Assembly (NCBI RefSeq): GCF_008085905.1
Contig: NZ_VSFF01000011.1
Location: 372,001-436,000 of the forward strand
Origin: Actinomadura syzygii
GTDB taxonomy: Bacteria; Actinomycetota; Actinomycetes; Streptosporangiales; Streptosporangiaceae
Length of the DNA stretch: 64,000 nucleotides
Direction of reading: 5' to 3'
The notes under the pieces are model-generated. The model saw nothing but the letters and a program-made list of their open reading frames with translations. It had not been told where the DNA came from and searched no databases. The position numbers and the translations under genes were made by a program. Positions 8,759-17,192 of the stretch are shown piece by piece (position 1 is the stretch's first letter; every line of letters starts with the position of its first letter).

Positions 8759-9637
8759 TCAGGCGCCGGCCGCGTAGAGCATCTCCCGCAGGTCGGGGAG
8801 CGCCTCGCGGTCGGCGCGCCAGACGAGGCGGAGGCGCAGGGCGGGCGCGTCCAGTGCGAGCCTCGCCAGCGTCCCGGCGGCGATCCGGTCGCGGACGGCG
8901 AACTCCGGCACGAGCGCCACGCCGAGCCCCCGCTCCGCCCACGCCGCCATGACCGTCACGCTCCCTGCCCCGACCCGTTCGACGGCGTCGCCGAACAGCC
9001 GTTCCCCGGCCAGCCAGAACGAGCACGCCGGGACGTTGACCAGCAGCTTCTCGTCCCGCAGGTCGGCGGGCCCGACGCGCGCGGACGCGGCCAGCCGGTG
9101 GCCCGGCGCGGCGATGAGGGCCAGCGGGACGTCCGCCAGGTCGACGTGGTCCAGCGGGGCGGCCGGGGCCGGGAAGCCGAGCCCGCCGACGGCGTCGCCG
9201 GTGTCGAGGAGGAGCGCCGCGTCCAGGTCCCCGGCGGCGACGGCGGCGAGGAGCTGGTCGCGGGCCGCGTCGGACCGGACGTCCACCCGCAGGCCGGGAC
9301 GCCGCTCGGCGAGCCGCGCGAGGACGCCGGGGACGTGCGTCGCCGCGATGGTCTCCAGCGCGCCGAGCCGCAGCGCCGGACGCTCTTCGGTCACCTCGCG
9401 GCGGGCCTGCTCGGCCTGCTGGAGGAGGCGTCCGGCCCAGGCGTGCATCCGCTCGCCCGCCGCGGTGAGCCGCATGCCCTTCGGGCCGCGCTCGAACAGC
9501 GCCACGCCGAGCGACCCCTCCAGCGCGCGGACCTGCTCCGACACCGACGACGGCGCGAGGTCGAGCGCGTCGGCGGCGGCCGTCACGGTCCGGTGGGCGA
9601 TGACGGCCTCGAACGTGCGGAGCTGGCGCAGGTCCAT
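8759..9637 (-). CDS. LysR-family transcriptional regulator
   Basis: A 292-residue LysR-type regulator. The N-terminal winged helix-turn-helix (MDLRQLRTFEAVIAHRTVTA with AADALDLAPSSVSEQVRALE) is canonical and is followed by a periplasmic-binding-like effector domain from about residue 88. It is divergent from the DHA2-type exporter at 9735 with 97 bp between the starts. That interval holds a short inverted repeat, so it most likely controls the exporter in response to a small-molecule ligand. The ATG at 9637 places the start exactly at the conserved family N-terminus. Confidence 0.92.
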   Translation of the reverse strand: MDLRQLRTFEAVIAHRTVTAAADALDLAPSSVSEQVRALEGSLGVALFERGPKGMRLTAAGERMHAWAGRLLQQAEQARREVTEERPALRLGALETIAATHVPGVLARLAERRPGLRVDVRSDAARDQLLAAVAAGDLDAALLLDTGDAVGGLGFPAPAAPLDHVDLADVPLALIAAPGHRLAASARVGPADLRDEKLLVNVPACSFWLAGERLFGDAVERVGAGSVTVMAAWAERGLGVALVPEFAVRDRIAAGTLARLALDAPALRLRLVWRADREALPDLREMLYAAGA

Positions 9638-9660
9638 GCCGGTGCCAACCCGGGCCGGGC

Positions 9661-9677
9661 GTTCGGCTATTCCGAAC
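9661..9677. promoter_or_regulatory. Candidate LysR operator
   Basis: The inverted repeat GTTCGG-N5-CCGAAC lies between the divergent LysR gene and the exporter, 24 bp from the regulator start. Its position and interrupted dyad fit a LysR recognition site, although it does not contain a clean T-N11-A core. Confidence 0.5.
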
Positions 9678-9734
9678 GCGGCGTGCGGCGCCGCCGGTGG
9701 AGCGGGACGGCGCGGCTTCCGAGACTGGGCGGTC

Positions 9735-11117
9735 ATGAGCGCAGTCCTGTCGCCCACGTCCGTGGGCCCGCCGTCCGCCGCGAGCCGCCGCGGCGCGCTG
9801 CTCGGCGTCTCCCTCGGCTACTTCATGGTCCTGCTCGACACGACGGTCCTGTCGGTCGCCGAGCCCGACCTCGCCCGCTCCCTGCACGGGACGATCACCG
9901 GCCTGCAATGGGCCGTCACCGGCTACACCGTCGTGTTCGGGGCCCTCCTCCTCTCGGCGGGCGCGGTCGCCGACCGGTACGGCGCGCACCGCGTGTTCCG
10001 CGCGGGCGTCGCCGCGTTCGGGATCGGGTCGCTGCTCAGCGCCGCCGCGCCGGACCTGTGGACGCTCGTCGCGCTCCGCGCCGTGCTCGGCGTCGCGGCC
10101 GCCGCGTGCGTGCCCGCGTCGATGGCGATGATCGCGCGGCTGTATCCGGACCCGGCGGAGCGGGCGCGGGCCGTCGCCGCGTGGGCGGCGACCAGCGGCG
10201 CGGCGCTCGCGGCCGGGCCCGTCGCGGGCGGCGCGCTGGTCGGGCTCGCCGGGTGGCGCGCTATCTTCCTGATCAACGTGCCGATCGCGGCGGCCGTGCT
10301 CGTCCTCGCGGGTGGACGGGCCGTCCGGTGCCCGCGCGGGCGGCGCGCCGTCGATCCGGTGGCGCAGCTCCTCGCGTGCGCCGTGGCCGGGCTGCTGACG
10401 GACGCGCTGATCGCCCTCGGCTCAGGGGCCGCCGTCCACGCGCTGTGCTCGGCGGCCGGCGCGGCGCTGGCGGGCGCGGTGTTCGCGGCGCGGGAACGGC
10501 GGAGCGCGGCGCCGGTGCTCGTCCCGGAGGTCCTGCGGGCGCGCGGCATGCGCGCGGCGCTGGCGGCGGGCGCGGCGGTCAACTTCGCCATGACGGGGAT
10601 CCTGTTCGTCCTGCCGCTGGTGTTCCGGCGGGAGTTCGGCCTGAGCGCCCTCCAGACGGGCCTCGCGTTCCTGCCGATGACGGTGCCGTTCGCGTTCAAC
10701 CCGCTGCTCACCGGACGGATCGTCGCGAGGTCGGGCGCCCGGCCGCCGGTGCTCGGCGGGCTCGCGCTGCTGACCCTCGGGGGCGTGCTGTTCGGCGTCG
10801 CGCTGCTGGACGGCGCGGGCTACCCGGCGCTCGTCCCGGCCCTGCTGTGCACGGGTTTCGGGGTGTCGTTCGCGCTGCCCGCGCTCGCCACGACGGTGGT
10901 CGCCGCCGCGCCGGACGGGACGGCGGGCGCCGCCGGAGGGCTGCTCAACGCCGTCCGGCAGTTCGGCGCGTCGGCCGGGGTCGCCGCGATGGGCGCGTTC
11001 GCGTCCGGCGGGTCGGCGGTCGCGCCGTTCCTCGCCGCCGCCGTGTGCGGCGCCGTGCTCCTGGTTCAGGCGTGCTCCTGGTTCAGGCGACGCGCGGCGG
11101 CGACGGGCCCGAGATGA
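9735..11117 (+). CDS. DHA2-type MFS drug exporter
   Basis: A 460-residue major-facilitator transporter with about 14 hydrophobic segments. The first helix carries LDTTVLSVAEPDLARSL and the following loop AVTGYTVVFGALLLSAGAVADRYG, the signatures of DHA2/EmrB-like drug:proton antiporters. GSLLSAAAPDLWTLVALRAVLG resembles the antiporter helix region. It is transcribed away from the LysR gene, which is its probable regulator. Its 3' end overlaps the convergent PrsW gene by 35 bp. The substrate cannot be read from sequence. Confidence 0.9.
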   Translation: MSAVLSPTSVGPPSAASRRGALLGVSLGYFMVLLDTTVLSVAEPDLARSLHGTITGLQWAVTGYTVVFGALLLSAGAVADRYGAHRVFRAGVAAFGIGSLLSAAAPDLWTLVALRAVLGVAAAACVPASMAMIARLYPDPAERARAVAAWAATSGAALAAGPVAGGALVGLAGWRAIFLINVPIAAAVLVLAGGRAVRCPRGRRAVDPVAQLLACAVAGLLTDALIALGSGAAVHALCSAAGAALAGAVFAARERRSAAPVLVPEVLRARGMRAALAAGAAVNFAMTGILFVLPLVFRREFGLSALQTGLAFLPMTVPFAFNPLLTGRIVARSGARPPVLGGLALLTLGGVLFGVALLDGAGYPALVPALLCTGFGVSFALPALATTVVAAAPDGTAGAAGGLLNAVRQFGASAGVAAMGAFASGGSAVAPFLAAAVCGAVLLVQACSWFRRRAAATGPR

Positions 11118-12234
11118 GGTGATGGCGAATGCGGCGGACGTCGCCGCGCAGCAGGTCGGCCGTCCGCGGGTCGTGCTCCAGGCCGCCGAGGCCGTCCTCG
11201 ATCAGCTCCAGCTCGGTGGCGCGGAGGCGGGCGAGGAGGCGGCGCGGCTCGCCGGCCGGGACCTCCCACCGCTCCTTCCGCCGCCACTTGCGGTGCGCGA
11301 GCACGTGGCCCTCACCGGGGACGAACACGCCGCGCACCGTCTCGGTGTACGCCGTCCGCCGGAAGTGCGTAAGGTAGCGCCGCCGCGCCAGCCGGTACGT
11401 GACGATCGCGGCGAACAGGATCGGCACGCCCTTCAGTACCAGCATCCCCAGGCCCATCAGGATGGGCGCGTCCCACCAGGCGTGCAGCGCCATCGCCAGC
11501 AGGAACGCCCCGGCGGCGAGGACGGCGGTCGTCCGGGTCGCGCGGCCGAGCAGGCAGCCGAGCCCCGCGCCGCCGATCGCCGTCATCGCCCAGTGGCTCC
11601 ACCAGGCGCCGCCGATCACGCGGCCGCCGAACGAGAAGAACGCGGCGTGCAGGTCCTGCGTCGCCCCGGTCAGCACGATCGTGTTCAGGACGTAGAGGAA
11701 GTTCTCCGCGATCTGGAAGCCGAACCCGGCGAGCGCGCCGTAGCCCCAGCCGTCCAGCGGGCCGCGGATCGAGGTCGGCGCCATCAGCGCCAGCGTCACC
11801 ACGCCGAGCAGCTTGAGGGTCTCCTCGTTCACCGGGGCCGCGATCGCCGCGCCCCATTCCGCGTTGAAGCCCGGCCCCGCCGTCTTCGACAGGACCGCCT
11901 GGAACGCCGCGTTCGCGGGCAGCGCCAGCCCGAACGCGCCGAACGCGCCCCACGCCAGGGCGACCAGCGAGTACCCGATCGGGCGGGTCCGGACGGGATG
12001 CAGCCGCCGCAGCGCCCACACCCCGATCACCAGCGTCGGCGCGAGCAGCGCCGCTCCCGCGACCGCGCCCGCCGGGAACGCGCGGACGGCGGCGTCCAGC
12101 CCGGTGACCGCGATCCACCCGCCGATCAGGCAGACCGCCGCCCACAGCCAGAACGCCGGGCGACGGGTCAGCGGCACGCCGCCGCGCGCCGGACGCCGGG
12201 TCAGGGCCTCGTCGTCCACGGCCTCGTGGGTCAC
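11083..12234 (-). CDS. PrsW-family intramembrane metalloprotease
   Basis: A 383-residue polytopic membrane protein with the PrsW signature: NEETLKLLG (EExxK), GFQIAENFLY (ENF), and two His-bearing helices (GGAWWSHWAMTAIGG and AMALHAWWD). PrsW-type glutamic/metallo-proteases cleave membrane anti-sigma factors or related substrates. A GTG at 12234 starts the gene 2 nt after the stop of the upstream membrane-anchored gene, so the two are probably translationally coupled and functionally linked. The C-terminal about 110 residues are soluble, basic and unusual for the family core. Confidence 0.85.
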   Translation of the reverse strand: MTHEAVDDEALTRRPARGGVPLTRRPAFWLWAAVCLIGGWIAVTGLDAAVRAFPAGAVAGAALLAPTLVIGVWALRRLHPVRTRPIGYSLVALAWGAFGAFGLALPANAAFQAVLSKTAGPGFNAEWGAAIAAPVNEETLKLLGVVTLALMAPTSIRGPLDGWGYGALAGFGFQIAENFLYVLNTIVLTGATQDLHAAFFSFGGRVIGGAWWSHWAMTAIGGAGLGCLLGRATRTTAVLAAGAFLLAMALHAWWDAPILMGLGMLVLKGVPILFAAIVTYRLARRRYLTHFRRTAYTETVRGVFVPGEGHVLAHRKWRRKERWEVPAGEPRRLLARLRATELELIEDGLGGLEHDPRTADLLRGDVRRIRHHLISGPSPPRVA

Positions 12235-12236
12235 GG

Positions 12237-12800
12237 CTAGGGCGCCATGACCGTGACGGTCCGCGCCATCGCCTCGATCTCGGCGGCCGCCGCGCCGAAC
12301 GCGCGCGGCGGACCGGCCGCCGTGACCGTTGCGCCCAGCGTGTCGGTGGCGAAGACGGCGGCGACTCCGACGCGGTCGCGTCCGATGATGCGCCCGGTCA
12401 GCCCGGTCATGCCGTGCGCGGTGACGACGGGCGCGGGCGCGGTCGCGAGCCGCGCGCGGCCTCCGGCGGCGACGATGCGGCCGAGACCGCCCCACAGCTT
12501 CTGCGCGTCCAGCGAGGACAGCGGGACGACGACGCTGAGGTTGAACACGATGTCGTCGCTGAGCAGCTTGGCGTTGCTGGTCAGGGACGTGTCCGCCTCG
12601 CTGAGCACCCATCCGGCGCGCAGCACGGTCACCGTCACCGGACGGACGCCGTTCTGCTCGGTGCCGATGGACACGATCGTGCCGGGCGCGAGGCGCCGTC
12701 CGCCGCTGCCGAGCGCGCGGTTCAGCAGGGGAAGCACCGAGCAGAGGACCAGCAGCGCGAGCGCCACCATCCCCGTGCCCCACCATCTCACCTGCGTCAC
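12237..12800 (-). CDS. Membrane-anchored protein of unknown function, coupled to PrsW
   Basis: A 187-residue protein not recognised as any named family. Residues about 8-28 form a single hydrophobic signal-anchor (GMVALALLVLCSVLPLL). The remainder is predicted to be outside the membrane and rich in Val, Thr and Ala (VSIGTEQNGVRPVTVTVLRAG and LLSDDIVFNLSVVVPLSSLD). It sits directly upstream of the PrsW-like protease with a 2-nt gap, so it is a reasonable candidate for a substrate or partner of that protease; this is inference from context. Confidence 0.7.
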   Translation of the reverse strand: MTQVRWWGTGMVALALLVLCSVLPLLNRALGSGGRRLAPGTIVSIGTEQNGVRPVTVTVLRAGWVLSEADTSLTSNAKLLSDDIVFNLSVVVPLSSLDAQKLWGGLGRIVAAGGRARLATAPAPVVTAHGMTGLTGRIIGRDRVGVAAVFATDTLGATVTAAGPPRAFGAAAAEIEAMARTVTVMAP

Positions 12801-12867
12801 GCAAGCCCCCCGGATGACGTGCGCTCCGGAAATTCCCCAGGTCGGCGGGGCTAAACCGGCATGTCGG

Positions 12868-13689
12868 TCAACGGTCGGGATGGTCCGGCCAGTGGGCGGG
12901 GCGGCCGAGCGCGGCCGGGAGCCGCGTGGCGGCGTCGCCCCGGGCCGCGGCGAGCTGGGGCCGGGTGAGGAAGATCGCTCCGGTGAGGTCGGCGCCGCGC
13001 AGGTCCGCGTCCCGCAGGTCCGCCCCGATCAGGTCGGCGCGCCGCAGGTCCGCGTTGCGCAGGTCCGCGGCGATCAGGTAGGCGCCGCGCAGGTCCGCCC
13101 CGCGCAGGTCGGCGCCCTTCAGGTTCGCGCCGATGAGGTCGGCGCCGCGCCGGTCCTTCCCGCGTCGCGGGACGTCGGCGCGGGCCAGTTCGCTGACGCG
13201 CAGGAGGAGGACGCTGACCTCGCCCCGCACCTCCCGGACGTCCAGCGCGGCGAGTTCCGCCGGTGCGCCCTCGGTGAGGCGGACGACGCGGTCCAGCGCC
13301 TCGCGCAGGTCGTCGCGGACGGGTTCGGCGGCGGGCATCGCGATGGCCTCGTCCAGGTATCGCAGCAGTTCGTGGAGCTGCCGCATCACCGGGAACACCG
13401 CGAACATCTCGCGGGCGACGCCCGGATCGCCCCGCCAGTCGCGTCCGCCGAACGTCTCCCGCGACACCTTCTGCCCGGCCCCGAAGCAGTCGAAGACCGT
13501 GCAGCCCGCGAACCCGCGCTCGCGCAGTTCGGCGTGGACGCCGCAGCGGAAGTCGGCGCGGAGGTTCCGGCACGGGTCGCCCGCCTTCTTGTCCATCGCG
13601 AAATCGGCCGACCGGGCGAAGGGCAGTGCCACGCAGCACAGCCCGAAGCAGTTCGCGCAGTCGGCCTTGAGGTCGAGCGTCGGAGACAA
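12868..13689 (-). CDS. Pentapeptide-repeat protein with Cys-rich N-terminus
   Basis: A 273-residue protein starting at a TTG, with GAGGGG at proper spacing. The N-terminal half has clustered cysteines (C11, C14, C18, C19, then DPC, FRC, GC and DC) in the arrangement CANCFGLCC...FRCGVH...FDCFGAGQ, resembling YkgJ-like metal-chelating segments. The C-terminal part (about 180-240) is a run of A(D/N)LxxA pentapeptide repeats (GADLIGANLKGADLRGADLR) that should fold as a right-handed quadrilateral beta-helix. Known pentapeptide proteins include gyrase-protecting DNA mimics, but this Cys-rich subfamily has no settled role. Confidence 0.88.
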   Translation of the reverse strand: MSPTLDLKADCANCFGLCCVALPFARSADFAMDKKAGDPCRNLRADFRCGVHAELRERGFAGCTVFDCFGAGQKVSRETFGGRDWRGDPGVAREMFAVFPVMRQLHELLRYLDEAIAMPAAEPVRDDLREALDRVVRLTEGAPAELAALDVREVRGEVSVLLLRVSELARADVPRRGKDRRGADLIGANLKGADLRGADLRGAYLIAADLRNADLRRADLIGADLRDADLRGADLTGAIFLTRPQLAAARGDAATRLPAALGRPAHWPDHPDR

Positions 13690-13765
13690 CCGGCAACCCC
13701 TCGTCTTGGGCGACCCTCCATTGTCGCCGTGCCTTGGGGATGCCGCGAACCGGGTGCGCGGGCCG

Positions 13766-14476
13766 TCAGGCCGCGTCGTGGAAGACCAGGCCGAGCGTCC
13801 GCCTATGACCCGACCGGACGACGCTCACCCCGTGCCGCATCGGCCCCGCCGACCAGCCGCGCCTGGTCCGGACGGGACGCTCCCGCGTCGTGAACACCAG
13901 GCCGTGACCGCGGGGGAGGAGCGTCGCCGTCCCCCGGGACTGGGCGCGGGCCCGCTGCTCGACCATCAGGAACTCGCCGCCGGTGTAGTCGACGCCGGGC
14001 TCGTCCAAGCCGATCACGACCTGCATCGGGAACACCAGGTCGCCGTAGAGGTCGCGGTGCAGCGCGTTCCATCCCTCCGGGCCGTAGCGCAGCAGGATCG
14101 GCGTCGGCTTCGTCTGCCCGGCCGCGTGGCATTCGTCGAGCCATTCGGCGAGCGTGTCCGGCCAGGGCGCGGGACGCCCGAGCCGCGCCGCCCATTCCCG
14201 CGCGATCGGCAGCAGGCGCGGATACAGCGCCGCGCGCAGCTCGCCGACCGGCTCCGGGAACGGCTCGGCGAAGTACCGGTACTGGCCGGAACCGAACCGG
14301 TACCGCTCCATGTCGATGGTCGAGCGGAAGCGTCCCGCCTCGTCGTAGACGTCGGCGATGTCCGCGCATTCCTCCTTGGTGAGGAGCGGAGGCGTCAGGG
14401 CGCTGCCGTAGGCGTCCAGTTCCGTGGCGAGCGCCGTCCAGTCGGCCTCCGCGACTCTGTCCGCGTAAATGCTCAT
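13766..14476 (-). CDS. 2-oxoglutarate/Fe(II)-dependent oxygenase family protein
   Basis: A 236-residue protein of the prolyl-4-hydroxylase-like 2OG-Fe(II) superfamily. The iron facial triad is readable as His140 and Asp142 in LHRDLYGD and a distal His215 in MRHGVS, with the 2OG-binding Arg likely in SGHRRTLGL. The segment TGGEFLMVEQRARAQSRG is typical of an uncharacterised conserved bacterial subgroup (COG3826-like). The start codons of this gene and the PrmC-like methyltransferase are 61 bp apart and divergent. The substrate is unknown; nucleic-acid or protein hydroxylation are both conceivable. Confidence 0.82.
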   Translation of the reverse strand: MSIYADRVAEADWTALATELDAYGSALTPPLLTKEECADIADVYDEAGRFRSTIDMERYRFGSGQYRYFAEPFPEPVGELRAALYPRLLPIAREWAARLGRPAPWPDTLAEWLDECHAAGQTKPTPILLRYGPEGWNALHRDLYGDLVFPMQVVIGLDEPGVDYTGGEFLMVEQRARAQSRGTATLLPRGHGLVFTTRERPVRTRRGWSAGPMRHGVSVVRSGHRRTLGLVFHDAA

Positions 14477-14537
14477 GCCCGGAGAACACCGCGGGCGGGC
14501 GGGGCGTTGCGCCGCTCGGATATCGTTTTGGCCGATC

Positions 14538-15323
14538 ATGACTATGCCGCTCACCGAATCCGCCGTCGCCGCCAGGCTGCGCGCCGCCGGATGCGTCTTC
14601 GCCGAGGACGAGGCCCGCCTGATCCTGGAGACGGCCGCGACCCCCTCCGATGTACCTGGGATGGTGGAGCGGCGCGCCGCCGGGCTGCCGCTCGAACACG
14701 TCCTCGGCTGGGCCGAGTTCTGCGGGCTCCGCGTCGCCGTCGATCCCGGCGTGTTCGTCCCGAGGCGGCGCACCGAGTTCCTCGTCCGGCGGGCCGCCGC
14801 GCTGGACCTGCCCGGCCGTCCCGTCGTCGTCGACCTGTGCTGCGGCTCGGGCGCGCTGGGCGCGGCGCTCGCCTCCCACCTGGAGGAGTACGAGCTGCAC
14901 GCCGCCGACGTCGAACCGGCGGCGGTGCGCTGCGCCCGCCGCAACCTCGCGCCGCTCGGCGGGCACGTCCACGAGGGCGACCTGTTCGAGCCGCTCCCGG
15001 ACGCGCTGCGCGGCCGGATCGACGTGCTGCTCGCGAACGTCCCCTACGTCCCGGCCGGGGAGATCGCGCTGATGCCGGTCGAGGCGCGGGTGCACGAGCC
15101 GCGCGTCGCGCTCGACGGCGGCGCGGACGGCCTCGCCGTGCTGCGCCGCGTCACCGCCGGGGCGTCAGGATGGCTCGCGCCGGGCGGGCGCCTGCTCTTC
15201 GAGACGAGCGAGCGCCAGGTCCCGGACGCGGTCGCGGCCGTCGAGCGCGGCGGCCTCCGCGCCGATGTCGCGTTCTCCGACGAATTCCACGCCACGGTCA
15301 TCGTCGGCGCAAAATCCGTGTAA
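14538..15323 (+). CDS. PrmC/HemK-related protein methyltransferase
   Basis: A 261-residue SAM-dependent methyltransferase related to release-factor glutamine methyltransferase PrmC. The N-terminal helical domain is followed by EHVLGWAEFCGLRVAVDPGVFVPRRRTE and the SAM motif VVDLCCGSGALGAAL. The usual catalytic NPPY tetrapeptide is replaced by NVPYVP (in LLANVPYVPAG), as in the PrmC-related subfamily whose substrate is not established. It is therefore probably not the housekeeping PrmC. A second in-frame ATG lies two codons downstream. Confidence 0.85.
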   Translation: MTMPLTESAVAARLRAAGCVFAEDEARLILETAATPSDVPGMVERRAAGLPLEHVLGWAEFCGLRVAVDPGVFVPRRRTEFLVRRAAALDLPGRPVVVDLCCGSGALGAALASHLEEYELHAADVEPAAVRCARRNLAPLGGHVHEGDLFEPLPDALRGRIDVLLANVPYVPAGEIALMPVEARVHEPRVALDGGADGLAVLRRVTAGASGWLAPGGRLLFETSERQVPDAVAAVERGGLRADVAFSDEFHATVIVGAKSV

Positions 15324-15375
15324 ATCCCTGGGGCGGGGTATGGGCGAGTCAGGACGACTCGAAGGAGTGAATCCC

Positions 15376-15546
15376 ATGCGCCGCATCAGTGCAGCGCTCA
15401 GCGCCATCGCCGGAACCGTCGCGGGCGTTCTCGGCGCCGTGGCGGGCGCGGTCATCGCCGTTGTCACACTGCCGTTCCGCGTCCTTCAGCGTTTGCTGAT
15501 CCCTGGGCGCGGACGCTCCGCGCGAACCCGCCGCAGGACCATCTGA
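15376..15546 (+). CDS. Small hydrophobic basic-tailed protein
   Basis: A 56-residue protein starting at an ATG preceded by GAAGGAGTGA. One glycine/alanine-rich hydrophobic segment (about 10-32) leads into LPFRVLQRLLIPG and a strongly basic tail (RSARTRRRTI). It looks like a single-pass or amphipathic membrane peptide. Small LPFR-type hydrophobic proteins are common in actinomycetes, but I do not recognise a function. It lies 52 bp downstream of the methyltransferase and has its own ribosome-binding site. Confidence 0.6.
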   Translation: MRRISAALSAIAGTVAGVLGAVAGAVIAVVTLPFRVLQRLLIPGRGRSARTRRRTI

Positions 15547-15695
15547 CATCCGCCGACGCCGCATCGGGGCCGCCCTGGGAACGGCCCCGGTGCGGCCCCG
15601 CGGCGTAATTCGATTGCGCGCCTCCTGACCTGTCGCGCACCATATGGGTAACGCAAAGCGAATGGCACGAATTCGTGTTGCCCGTATTGTGTTGC

Positions 15696-15767
15696 GCCGC
15701 ACAGGTCGAAGTGGTGAGATTCCTGGCTTCCAACCAGGCGGACCGGGTTCGATTCCCGGGTGCGGCT
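15696..15767 (+). tRNA. tRNA-Gly (anticodon TCC), atypical
   Basis: A complete cloverleaf can be drawn. The 7-bp acceptor is GCCGCAC/GTGCGGC, the anticodon stem CCTGG/CCAGG has loop CTTCCAA giving anticodon TCC, the variable loop is 4 nt, and the T-arm CCGGG/CCCGG has loop TTCGATT. The D-arm is weak (3 bp, one G-T) and position 8 is A rather than the near-universal U, so this is a divergent isoacceptor. CCA is not encoded. Functionality is likely but not certain. Confidence 0.72.
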
Positions 15768-15774
15768 CTGGACT

Positions 15775-15807
15775 GGACCGGCGGGAGTAACGACCCCCGG
15801 CCGGTCC
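15775..15807. terminator. Hairpin between the two tRNA genes
   Basis: GGACCGG (15775-15781) pairs with CCGGTCC (15801-15807), with additional G/C pairing inside the loop region. It follows the tRNA-Gly 3' end by a few bases, consistent with transcript termination or processing; no U-tract is present. Confidence 0.45.
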
Positions 15808-15854
15808 GCCGTGCCCGAGCGGGCGGACGCCACCGCCCGCCGGCGGGCACCCGG

Positions 15855-15925
15855 TGCTGGATCATCCAACGGCAGGATGCGTGGCTCTGGACCACGTCAT
15901 GCAGGTTCGAGTCCTGCTCCAGCAG
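15855..15925 (+). tRNA. tRNA-Gln (anticodon CTG)
   Basis: All four arms pair without mismatch: acceptor TGCTGGA/TCCAGCA, D-stem ATCC/GGAT, anticodon stem CGTGG/CCACG with loop CTCTGGA (anticodon CTG), and T-stem GCAGG/CCTGC with loop TTCGAGT. The D-loop is short (7 nt), giving 71 nt in all. It has U8, the invariant GG in the D-loop and a standard T-loop. CCA is not encoded. It reads CAG glutamine codons. Confidence 0.85.
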
Positions 15926-16025
15926 CGTGTCCGCGGGCCGCGCCGACCGGCGCGGCCTTGACGCGTCGGGCCGCCCTCGTTTATTTTGGCGTTCAAATAT
16001 TGGTCGTCAAACTAAATGGGGAGCG

Positions 16026-17192
16026 ATGAGCGACTATCCCGCGTACGCGCCGTCGGATGAGCACGAGTTGCTGCGGGGGACGGTGCGTGAGTTGGCCGAT
16101 GCCAAGATCGCTCCTTTCGCGGCGGTGGTGGACGAGGAGTCGCGGTTCCCGGCCGAGGCGCTTGGGGCGCTGGTGGCGGCCGGGTTGCATGCGGTGCACG
16201 TGCCCGAAGCCTACGGCGGTGCGGGGGCGGACGCGCTGGCCACGGTGATCGTGATCGAGGAGGTGGCGCGTGCGTGCGCGTCGTCGTCGTTGATCCCGGC
16301 GGTGAACAAGCTGGGCACGGTGCCGGTCCTGTTGTCGGGGTCGGAGGAGTTGAAGCGGCGGTATCTGGGGCCGGTGGCGCGTGGTGAGGCGATGTTCTCC
16401 TACGCCCTGTCGGAGGCTGAGGCGGGGTCGGACGCGGCGGGGATGAAGACCCGCGCGGTGCGTGACGGTGATTTCTGGGTGCTGAACGGCACGAAGATGT
16501 GGATCACCAATGCGGGGGAGTCGGAGTATTACACGGTGATGGCGGTGACGGATCCGGGTGCGGGTGCGCGGGGGATTTCGGCGTTCGTGGTGGAGAAGGG
16601 CGATGCGGGTGTGTCGTTCGGGCCCAAGGAGCGCAAGCTCGGTATCAAGGGCTCTCCGACCCGCCAGGTGATCTTGGAGGATGTGCGGATCCCGGCCGAT
16701 CGGATCATCGGGGCGGAGGGGACCGGGTTCAAGACGGCGCTGGCGACGCTGGACCATACCCGGATCACCATTGCCGCGCAGGCGCTGGGGATCGCGCAGG
16801 GGGCGTTGGATTTCGCGCTGGGGTATGTGAAGGAGCGCCGTCAGTTCGGCAAGCCGATCGCTGATTTCCAGGGTGTGCAGTTCATGCTGGCGGATATGGC
16901 GATGCGGTTGGAGGGTGCGCGGCAGCTGACCTATCACGCGGCGATCAAGTCCGAGCGGGCCATGCACGGCGAGAAGATCCGGGACCTGACGTTGGTGTCG
17001 TCGGCGTGCAAGGCGCTGGCCTCGGATGTGGCGATGGACGTCACGGTCGACGCGGTGCAGTTGCTGGGCGGGTTCGGGTATACGCGGGAGTTCCCGGTGG
17101 AGCGGATGATGCGCGACGCCAAGATCACCCAGATCTACGAGGGCACCAACCAGATCCAGCGCATGGTCATCGCCCGCCAACTCCTCAAATAG
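16026..17192 (+). CDS. Acyl-CoA dehydrogenase
   Basis: A 388-residue FAD-dependent acyl-CoA dehydrogenase catalysing alpha,beta-desaturation in fatty- or branched-acid beta-oxidation. Visible features are the FAD/substrate segment YALSEAEAGSDAAGMKTRA, WITNAGES, and the C-terminal DAVQLLGGFGYTREFPVERMMRD. The catalytic base is Glu372 in IYEGTNQIQRMVIAR. GGGGAGC precedes the ATG. An AT-rich stretch (15979-16015) upstream probably holds the promoter. Codons ending in T or G (GAT, TTG, GGT, CGT) are clearly more frequent than in neighbouring genes. The 3' end overlaps the convergent kinase gene by 8 bp. Confidence 0.95.
   Translation: MSDYPAYAPSDEHELLRGTVRELADAKIAPFAAVVDEESRFPAEALGALVAAGLHAVHVPEAYGGAGADALATVIVIEEVARACASSSLIPAVNKLGTVPVLLSGSEELKRRYLGPVARGEAMFSYALSEAEAGSDAAGMKTRAVRDGDFWVLNGTKMWITNAGESEYYTVMAVTDPGAGARGISAFVVEKGDAGVSFGPKERKLGIKGSPTRQVILEDVRIPADRIIGAEGTGFKTALATLDHTRITIAAQALGIAQGALDFALGYVKERRQFGKPIADFQGVQFMLADMAMRLEGARQLTYHAAIKSERAMHGEKIRDLTLVSSACKALASDVAMDVTVDAVQLLGGFGYTREFPVERMMRDAKITQIYEGTNQIQRMVIARQLLK

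Noticed and set aside
12868..13120. Repetitive DNA in the pentapeptide gene considered as a satellite repeat
   Set aside because: The 15-bp periodicity is explained by the A(D/N)LxxA coding repeats.
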